Notes under the pieces: model-generated
What the model was told of the DNA's origin: nothing
Seen by the model: the letters and a program-made list of their open reading frames with translations, nothing else
Databases searched by the model: none
NCBI RefSeq assembly: GCF_000699445.3
Contig: NC_067198.1
Location: 21,897,536-21,961,535 of the forward strand
Direction of reading: 5' to 3'
DNA from: Schistosoma haematobium
Lineage: Eukaryota; Platyhelminthes; Trematoda; Strigeidida; Schistosomatidae
Length of the DNA: 64,000 bases
In this document: positions 56,031 through 64,000 of the stretch, piece by piece
Numbering within the stretch: position 1 is the first letter of the stretch
Layout: every line of letters begins with the position of its first letter
Made by a program: the position numbers and the translations under genes

Positions 56031-57189
56031 AAACGTTTTTCCTAACTAATGAATATCATTTATATTAGCATATGATTTTATAATACTTGCATAACAGTGT
56101 CGATTTCCATTACTCTGTAGTATGAAGTTATGCTATTCTAGTGAATCTACCTATCCAATCTTTCATAATGCCAGTGAGTAAATCATATGTAATTATTCAA
56201 CTTGTTCATCTCATTTTCAATCCAATAGAGCTTGTTTCAATTAGTCTTCAGAATATATATGGTAACTAAACCATGGATTTTTCCAATCTGATGATTTTTA
56301 TAACTCAGGCTAACAAATGAATCAGTAATTTTTTTCAATTCCATCACATTGGTAACCTCTTATTCTGTTTGTCTCTTTCATTATAGTATTCTTAAGACAT
56401 ATTATTAGTAAACACACGTGTCAGTACTTTTTACTAGTACCGAAATAATTAATTAGGTAACGAAACATTTAACCGAAAGGAGCTTTCCTGAATTGGTTTT
56501 AGTCAAACTACTTCACTTAAGCTAATGATGTCATCAAAATAATTATTGTTCTTAAAATAACTTGAGTATAGACAAGAAGTATTTAGTAACTGACTTAATT
56601 CGGCTTGTTACTTACATTAACAAGCAACAATCTAATAAAAACACAAAATTACACTTACTTATGTTGCTGACTTAAATTGTCCAGAAAGAAGTTCATCGCA
56701 TGAAAAAAACCAACTCTATGACAACTATTACGCAACTACGCAGAATATAAGAAAACCAGTTTAGTTGCTTATCAAACTAAATTGATCTAATGTCTAGAAT
56801 AGATAACTTATTTAAATATCTAAATTTGTCATCAAATTAAAGGGTACAGAACTACCATCGTTAATACGAAAATTTCATTTAAATATAAATTAATTTTGGA
56901 TCGCTAACACTATAACTAACTTGATTGCATAATCGACTTGAATGAATTATCTTAAATTTTAAAAATCCAGGATATTTGTCTCTATCGCTCATCTTGTTAT
57001 CTATGTAAGTATTTAGTTATATGTGTCCATTAATACTGTCGGCAAAATGGTTGTACAGACAGATGTTGAGGGAAACACTTAGCATTATAGATTTCTGATC
57101 ACAATGGGACTTCATTTAAGCGTCATCAATGACGTAATTAAATGACTATTTGTCATTTTACGGCTGAGGTTTTGGAGACTTCCTAATGT

Positions 57190-57450
57190 ACATTCACGAT
57201 CCGTAACGAGGGAATCAAACTTAGGACCTTCGGTCTTGAGTGCGACCACTTAACCTCTAAACCACTGAGTCTACGTCCAACAATGTTAATGTCGAGTCCC
57301 AACCAGTGGTGGTGTTTAAAACCGAAGGTTCGATGTTCGATTCCCTCGTTATAGATCATGGATATGTATTGCTGAGAAGTCCTATACTGGGGTGGAATGA
57401 CCCTCCAGTGTTTCTAGGTTTTCAACGGTGCTTCATAATTTCAGCGAAAG
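57190..57450. mobile_element. Family A-related inverted pair
   Basis: 57190-57300 is a minus piece with B box (antisense of AAGTTTGATTCCC) and A box (antisense of GTTTAGAGGTTAAGTGG). 57318-57450 is a plus piece that shares GGTTCGAT-TTCGATTCCCTCG and runs through a decayed ribozyme (CTGAGAA; GGAA) to TTTCTAGGTTTTCAACGG. The two pieces form an inverted repeat around the B-box region. Confidence 0.6.
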
Positions 57451-58739
57451 TACTGGTTATCTTGTCACCTTCAGTTTTGGAGATCATTAGACGAGTGGAA
57501 TTTATTGGTTGAAACGAGCTTTGCTGGGTTGCAGATGAGGTGAATTAGTTAAATAATAACACACTGTGTGATTGATAATTTTATGGATGTCTGAATGTCG
57601 CTGATTCATTCAATATATTGTTGTATATGAAATTTGACCAAATAAGAATTCTGTTTTTCGTCTTCTCAAATAATACTTTCTACTTATATTGGGTTTAATA
57701 GTAAATCTATTGCAATGTTTCGTTTATTATGTGTTAATTTTTTATGCTCAAACATTGTTTTTACCAGATAGAAAATTCATTGGAAACTATGATTATCAGC
57801 ATTTGCCTGGTAATTCATACTCTTTATCGATATTATTTTCATTTTATGTTCATCTTTGCGTTTTAACTGTTTTCTAGCATTTTATAATAGTTCTGCTAAA
57901 TTTTCCGTTTATTTTTATGAGTTAGATTGACTGATGAGTCTTTAGGTTTACACAAAACATAATTTAAAATTATTAATAATGATTCACCCTTGAAAACTAC
58001 CTACGGTTGATGAGTCAATGTCCAATAATATTTCGATGCTAAATAAATATTTGACGGGTATACTGATCATTATTTTTACATATACTATTATCAGTCTGTC
58101 AAGTAAACAGTCTTCCCCAATTTTTTTTTATATCTGAAGAGTTTTTTGTTGAAATAATGATCTTTTATCATGAATTATCCAAACAGTTAATGTAGAGATT
58201 ACAAATGACACCACTGCAATTTGTCGAATGAGATCCGTTTTGATGAAGTCAGAAGATTATCCTATTAAATGGAATGTGAGGATTTATTGTTAGAACGGAA
58301 TAAAATATGAAATCATGCTATATTTCAATATGACTATATGTTAATGGATGTATGTGGTCAATCACGCTGTTTGAACAGTGAATAAAATCTTTATCTGCCA
58401 TTAGTCTTTTCTTCCTTTTTCTTATGTCATCTGAATTCAAGTTTTCTTGTTTTAGGTACCAGTTTTATGCGGTTATATAATTTATTTAATATAGTAGCAA
58501 CCAATATGCATTTATCTTAGCTAGAGAATCATTTAAAACCTGTAAGCAACTGTACAACTGTTTCAACCTATCTCAAGCTTCCACATCAATATGCACCTAC
58601 GACTATTATTGACATTATCTCTCATAGAGACAAAATTTGCTATATTTAACTATCAAATTATGTACATGTTTAGATGGTGGTTGGAGGTAGTCGACGGGAA
58701 ACCCTCTGTAATAAACAATACGAACCTTAAATTCACTTG

Positions 58740-59025
58740 GTATCGTTCACTTGAATCTTCCCATTGATGTTTAGCACTGCAATTGATCAGTCTGTTATTC
58801 GCATATATGCATACTGTGAGTATTGCCTCGATATAGCATCAATTCACAAGCATTATATGCAAAGATGGATAGTGGTTAGCAGTGGAATGCAGAATGCGCG
58901 TTTCGTCTTATCTGGGACTCGTCAGCTGCACGTGCCTGCATCTTACAGTTGATGTTCACTCTGAGATTGGAACTCAGTACTGTTCGCTTCAAACACCATT
59001 GCGTTATCCACTTAGCTACTGAGTC
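58740..59025 (-). mobile_element. SMalpha-like hammerhead retroposon (family B), complete-looking copy
   Basis: Left end 3' tail (CACTTGAATCTTCCCATTG), ribozyme at 58888-58930, B-box-like GAGTTCCAATCTC and A-box-like TAGCTAAGTGGATAACG on the minus strand near 58961-59013. This is the fullest family B copy in the window. Confidence 0.8.
58888..58930 (-). ncRNA. Hammerhead ribozyme (SMalpha type), weakened stems
   Basis: Stem I TGCAG/CTGCA is perfect and CTGACGA (58919-58925) and GAAA are intact. Stem II has one C-A mismatch, and stem III and the cleavage triplet are changed (ATT). Core boxes fit, but activity is doubtful. Confidence 0.7.
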
Positions 59026-60244
59026 CTGATAGTCACTGTAGATTTTTTAGTTTTTCACTAAAAATATTCTTTTTGAATGTACCTGTTTAAGTTAATTGGT
59101 CATAATATCACTTCAATTTCTTTAATCTTATATTAAATCAGGCGTCAGTTTTACACATTTCTTGACTTTGTCTTGTTGTATCGTCATTCAGTAATCAATA
59201 TTACAAATATATGCATATTTATTAAACTACAAACTTTTCAAACAAATTATATATATACTAGTCAGAAAGTTATTTCATTAGAACTGTTCATCTCAAGTGT
59301 CATATTCTTCTTTTATAGCTTATTAATTATATTTTTGTGCATAGAATATCTTTTCGGTTTTCTGCACATTCACAACAATCGATCATGATATTATTCAGTA
59401 ATGTCTATCAGTTAACTTTAAAATGATTGTTTTCTCTGTGTGTCTGTGTTTTTTTTCTTTCATTTCGTACCACTTGATCTATCATTCACAGATCATTTAA
59501 TCATCAAATAGATTATTGAAAGTGATCTTTATCGCCATTTTTTCGTTTGTTTCACAATGTTATATAGATTATTTTGTTGATAATTATGGCGAATACTAGA
59601 GATGCACTTATAAACATTGTGTATTCTTTTTCTTGAAATTTCACTATATAAATGAACTACTACTGTCTAGACTAAAAGTGTCTAATTAGATCGGTTTGAT
59701 CTAAAGTGATAGTTTGTCAAATATATATATATATTTTACAAATGTACTGTTTAAGAAAATGATATTAGCCGCGGGCATCAATAATATAATTTATTCAACT
59801 ATATCATTTCATATATAATCTAATAGTTAGAAATAATTCTTAGTTTTATACATGTTTAATTGATCATTGTAATCAGGAATTTTATGATAATTATATGAAT
59901 GCGTTATGACAATTTACAGATACAGTTCATATCATCAATTGTTTATGAATTCGAATAGGAAGATAGATGATATTGATCATCATTAATGGAATGGTTCTAT
60001 GAAATAGTATTAATGCTTTTTGATTCACAGTAATTGTCTAGTTAAAGTAATTATCTTCAAACTTTAGTTGAATACAAAAGACTTCATTGTAAATAGAAGT
60101 GTATAAAAAGTAAGTAAAGAGAGTAAAACATTAGATAACATAAGATTTTACCATCAGACTTTGAAGTGTTATAAATATACAGTATAGAAGTAGTAATTAG
60201 TGGTATTTGACAATGTAGTTTAGGAAGTCACCCTTACAAACTGA

Positions 60245-60318
60245 AATCATGAGTCAATTGAAGCTAGGCCACCATGGAAAACCTGGAAGCACTGGACGGC
60301 CGTTTCGTTCTAGTGAGA
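60245..60318 (-). mobile_element. Family A 3' fragment cut inside the ribozyme
   Basis: The minus piece runs from the 3' tail (CATGAGTCAATTGAAGC) to GGCCGTTTCGTTCTAG. The break falls in the stem II loop at CTAGTGAGAAG, a word shared with the leader of the following plus copy. Confidence 0.65.
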
Positions 60319-60660
60319 AGCCGTTACTAGTGGAGTTCAACCAGGTCAGTTGTGAGATATCAACTCACTGAAGACAATGTTGTACAGTGGCACAATTTTG
60401 TGGATTGGTTGAAGTTAGACATTAACACAGTTGGATGTCGGCTCAGTGGTCTAGTTGGTTAAGCACCTGGCGCGAGACCGATAGGTCCTGGGCTCGAATC
60501 TCGCGGGGTGTGGGATCGTGGATGCGCACTGCTGAGGAGTCCCACACCAGAACGAAACGGCCGTCCAGTGCTTCCAGGTTTTTCATGGTGGTCTAGCTTC
60601 AACTGACCCATGATTTCAATCTGTGAAATTTCTAAAATCTCCAAAAACTCCTTCTGATAA
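60319..60660 (+). mobile_element. Family A retroposon, well-preserved copy
   Basis: Leader from about 60315 (TGAGAAGCCGTTACTAG), A-box-like GTGGTCTAGTTGGTTAAGC (60446-60464), B-box-like GGTCCTGGGCTCGAATC (60484-60500), ribozyme (60526-60571) and 3' tail ending CTCCTTCTGATAA. A and B boxes are near consensus for RNA polymerase III. A long minus frame across it (60752-60459) is a translation of the repeat. Confidence 0.82.
60526..60571 (+). ncRNA. Hammerhead ribozyme (family A), near-intact
   Basis: Stem I GCACTG (60526-60531) pairs fully with CAGTGC (60566-60571). CTGAGGA (60532-60538), GAAA (60554-60557), stem III palindrome ACGGCCGT and triplet GTC are all present. Stem II GTCC/GAAC has one C-A mismatch. 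Confidence 0.8.
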
Positions 60661-61532
60661 TTCACCTTTAACTGTAAATTTTGTATTTGTTGTTTAATTG
60701 AGGTATTTAATAAATCAAGATTGTTTACAAATGATCTATGGTTTATTTCCAATTACCAGAATGGTATGTAAATTCTAATTGTTGGAATGATTTTTGAAGT
60801 GAAATATTTAGTGGATGAAATCTTATAAATTTTCTTCAATGTCATATAGATTTTCAATGGAAACATTCCAAATATGAAACATAAACTAACATTACATAAA
60901 GTTTCATGAAGAATCTATAGGGTTTTTCATTACATCGTTTGGAGCGAAAAAGACGGGTAATTTACACTAATAGTTGACTTTAGATAAACAATAATAGTAA
61001 AGGATAAAGTATTGAGCAGGTATTTCTTCACCATTGAGGATTCAAAAATGTTACTCATTCATGACATCGACGCTGATTGAAATCAGGGCTCTCAGGCTTT
61101 GGGAATAGCTGACATGAAGTTGAGAGTCGATGGCTCATATATTAAATTCCATTGAGTTCTTGATATCATATAACAATCATCCATCACTCAATGCCCAAAA
61201 TGCTTTACATCAAGCAGCCACTTTTTCCAAATAAAGTTCCCAAAACTCTATTAGGAAAAAGTTACTAGCAGATATCCGATTCATGCTAACATCAAAGATT
61301 TGAGGAAAACATTTCCTTTGAAATCACTTTTGATTTGTCATTTTATGATGAATTGGATGTTTAGGTTTAAATAAATCTGTTGCATTATCAAAAGGTAGAT
61401 TTAATGAATATTTATATATTAGTCAGTCGTGGAGAAACTTTGATGTAGTTAGTGAAGTTTCGACGTAAAATCTAATATTTTTGCTACCGTAAGTACTACT
61501 GTAAAATAAATATTCTAATAAATAATAAATAT

Positions 61533-61799
61533 TAGTACGGGATTGTGAATATTGTTGAGTGTTTGATTGGGATCATGAATCGATCACTGTTAGACCACCA
61601 TTGAAAATCTGGAAGTACTGAACAGCTGTTTCGTCCTAGTATAGGACTCAGCAGTGCGCATTCACGATCCCGTACGCAGGTCTAGAACTCGAGAACTTCG
61701 TGCTCACGCGCTTCCAGGTTTTCAACAGTGGTCTAACATTGATCGATTCATGAACTCAATCAAAAACTCAACAATCTCCACAATTCCGTACTGATAATT
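61533..61799. mobile_element. Family A fold-back with ribozyme remnant in the loop
   Basis: The left arm (61533-61615) is the complete inverted 3' tail, and the right arm (61706-61799) is the same tail in plus orientation, starting CTTCCAGGTTTTC and ending CCGTACTGATAATTA. The loop holds a minus ribozyme whose CTGAGGAGTCC core has lost three bases (reads CTGAGTCC), plus the degraded B-box region. The arms align over about 85 bp. Confidence 0.75.
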
Positions 61800-62150
61800 A
61801 CCATGTTCTCACTAGTGACTAGCTTCGTGAGGTTATTCTCGGAGTTCTAGTGAGAAGACTTGACCAGTAGAGCTCATTTGTGTCATGTAGAGATAGGTAT
61901 CTACCTCAGACAATGGAAGATGGTCGCACAATTTGGTGGATTGGTTGAGGTTAGACATTAATACTGTTGGATGCCGGCCCAGTGGTCTATAGGGTAAGCG
62001 TTCACGTACGAGACTGAGTTCGAATCTGACGTGTGGGATCATGGGTGTACATTGCTGAGGAGTCCCATACTAGAACGAAACGGCTGTCCAATGCCTCCAT
62101 ATTTGGAATGGTGGTCTAACATTGATCGATTCATAATCCCAATAGAAAAT
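61800..62150 (+). mobile_element. Family A retroposon, near full-length copy
   Basis: Leader with GTGACTAGCTTCGTGAGG, A-box-like AGTGGTCTATAGGGTAAGCG, shortened B box ACTGAGTTCGAATC, ribozyme at 62050-62093 and 3' tail. It follows the fold-back without a gap. Confidence 0.77.
62050..62093 (+). ncRNA. Hammerhead ribozyme (family A), near-intact
   Basis: Stem I CATTG/CAATG is perfect, with a compensatory change relative to GCACTG/CAGTGC. CTGAGGA (62055-62061), GAAA and the GTC triplet are present. Stem II has the same C-A mismatch as at 60526. Stem III reads ACGGCTGT, with the outer pairs kept. Confidence 0.75.
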
Positions 62151-62154
62151 AGTC

Positions 62155-63065
62155 AATACTTTGTTCTAACCTTGTTAGTTATTCAATTATACACAGACCT
62201 CATTTTGATAAATTACACAAGTACGGTCTTCTTTACACAATACTGATTAGATGCACTTAAATTTCGAGGCACATTATGTTATAAACTCAAGATCCATGTG
62301 CAAGTTCACTTAATATACTCTAAACAATAAATAACAGCTAATAATACATATAGCTTAATAATAATACTAACTAACTATGATCACATTTCTATATGGCGTT
62401 TACATTTTGAATATTTGACTAACTACTTAGTTACATTTTAAGTTTTGTTCTATCATAAAAATCGTAATTATTAAAGTTATTAACAGACTGTTATTTGTCA
62501 CCAACATTAAAGTACATGTCAAAAAATTGTATAATACAGAATGGAATTTAAATTGATGAATTTCAAAAAGTAACTATGTCATTAATTACACACAATCAAC
62601 TGACAAATATGGATCATTTAAATATGACGAATGATTATGAAATATGTATATTTGTACTTTATATTGACAAATATATTTCTAAATTCACTCAACACTCGCT
62701 TATTTAGAATAAATCTCATATGATTGTTAAGGAATATAAGAATTTGTCAAATAAGACTTGTTGAATATGTGACCTTCCCATGTGTGATGATGTTAAACAA
62801 CTTTCTCGTTTCAACCAGACCTTAAATAATAATCTCTCATTTATTAGTATTGTTAATGAATACTCTTCTTGTTTGTATTTAACATATGTAAATTAGTTGA
62901 ACTATTCGGTATACTGTGTACATTTGATCTAGTGATTGAAGACAAAGGAACCTTATATACTGAATTGATTATATGCTTTGAGTTTCATTATTTCTTTTGG
63001 TATATGCAATTTTTTAAGCTCACTAAACGAATTGTTAATCTTCTCTAAACAAATTTGAATTAATA
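62155..63065. other. AT-rich stretch without recognised features
   Basis: No coding block or repeat copy recognised. Confidence 0.5.
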
Positions 63066-63069
63066 GTTG

Positions 63070-63265
63070 GATTCATTAGCCCAGTTAAGTTAGACCACCG
63101 TTGAAAGCCTGGAGTCACTGGATAGCCGTTTCGTCCTAGTATGGGACTCCACAGCAGTGCGCATCCACGATCCCGCACTAAAAGGGACTCGGACCAGAAC
63201 CTTGGTTCTCTCATTTCAGCGCTTAACTCCTAGACCATTGAGCCGGTAACCAACGTCGTTAATGA
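63070..63265 (-). mobile_element. Family A retroposon, minus copy with inactive ribozyme
   Basis: On the minus strand: A-box-like GGTCTAGGAGTTAAGCG (about 63219-63235), a weak B box, ribozyme at 63115-63160 with core CTGTGGA (A6 to T) and triplet ATC, then the 3' tail at the left end. Confidence 0.75.
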
Positions 63266-63339
63266 TCTCGCTCAACCATTCATCCATTATATGAGGTGGA
63301 TAACTGTTTCTATCCGATATGCATTGAGTCCCATACCCG

Positions 63340-63670
63340 GGCGAGAAGCCATGACCAATGGAGTCCAATCCGTGTCGGGTAGAGACGAGGTATCCACCTC
63401 AGACAGTAGATAAAAAGTTGAATAAGATCATAGATTGATTGAAGTTACTCACTGTCTCAGTTGGATACCGAGTCAGTGGTCTAGAGCCTAGGTGTTAGAG
63501 CTGGATTCAAGTCCATTTGATGGGGGGGGGGTCGTGAATGCGCACTTCTGAGTATTCCTATACTAGGACGAAATGCCCGTCCAGTGCTCCCAGATTTTCA
63601 ATGGTAGCCTAGCTTTAATCGACCCATTAATTTAACTATTAAAAAATTACTAGTCTTCACAAACCCCCAT
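63340..63670 (+). mobile_element. Family A retroposon, decayed full-length copy
   Basis: Leader with GAGAAGCCATGACCAATGGAG, A-box-like GTCAGTGGTCTAGAGCC, B-box-like GGATTCAAGTCC, an expanded G-run near 63522-63531, a ribozyme remnant (CTGAGTA; GAAA; GTC) at about 63545-63590, and a 3' tail ending ACAAACCCCCATTCT. Confidence 0.7.
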
Positions 63671-64000
63671 TCTAATAAAATTTAAATTAAACAAACAATT
63701 ATAATTCTATACAAGTTTATAGTACTATTACCAAACTGGAAAATCAGCATAATAGATTGATTTGAATATAAACTAAAAGTATGCAGTTTTGTGATAAGCG
63801 TAGTTATTTGTTCTGAGTTTTTATACATCTTAATCAGATTTGTAAAAGTTAGTTTTAAAACTATAGTAAAACGTATATTTGTTACAGCAATAAATTTGAT
63901 AAATTGAAAATCGAAGTATTTATAGGATATCTGCTTTGTCCATTTATTTTAGTGAGTTTTTTAACTACCATTCAATTACGATTCAATCATGTTCTTTACG

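Noticed and set aside
60446..60500. tRNA gene
   Set aside because: A and B boxes are present, but no cloverleaf with acceptor stem could be drawn, and the sequence continues into a ribozyme and shared 3' tail. It is a retroposon promoter.
1..64000. CRISPR array, operon or prophage content
   Set aside because: The DNA is eukaryotic: spliced gene, RNA polymerase III-type retroposons and non-LTR elements. No regularly spaced direct repeats were found.

Overview
The window looks like nuclear DNA of a schistosome blood fluke (genus Schistosoma; species not fixed from sequence alone). The evidence is strong AT richness, a host gene with 31-50 bp introns at its 5' side and kilobase introns at its 3' side (a known schistosome habit), RTE-clade retrotransposons of the SR2 type, CR1-type fragments, a Penelope-like reverse transcriptase scrap, and many short tRNA-promoter retroposons that carry hammerhead ribozymes (SMalpha-like and a second family).

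Layout. 1-5.6 kb: unassigned sequence, a diverged tandem duplication (1576-2001), a weak gene-like stretch, and two CR1-like 3' ends (3204-3570, 5285-5515). 5.68-23.27 kb: one host gene on the + strand, twinfilin, found as seven exons with consistent splice sites and phases; its first coding exon was not found. Its last intron (about 12.9 kb) is filled with retroelements: an RTE 3' tail joined to an inverted 5' end (12090-12531), an old SR2-like element (13165-17690, minus) split by a younger + strand RTE element (13929-16834) with matching target-site copies, and an internally deleted RTE derivative (18812-19616). Another RTE copy with an inverted 5' tip and a 15-bp imperfect target duplication lies in intron 5 (9000-9926).

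23.3-64 kb: no host exon recognised. It holds AT-rich sequence, two SR2-like RTE elements (30924-34121 minus, nearly full length; 48640-51606 plus, decayed, with a 12-bp target duplication), a Penelope-like RT fragment (about 54908-55135), a palindrome resembling a Penelope-type 3' end (27858-28016), and about twenty copies or fragments of two hammerhead-bearing tRNA-like retroposon families, densest at 60.2-63.7 kb.

The most interesting signal is the hammerhead-bearing retroposons. Two families share one plan (tRNA-like A and B boxes, then a hammerhead with a very short self-complementary stem III, then a 3' tail). Several loci in both families show the same fold-back form: a minus-strand copy followed directly by a plus-strand copy of the 3' tail, leaving the ribozyme in the loop of a large inverted repeat. 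A third tRNA-like element at 46.6-46.8 kb may be a diverged relative.
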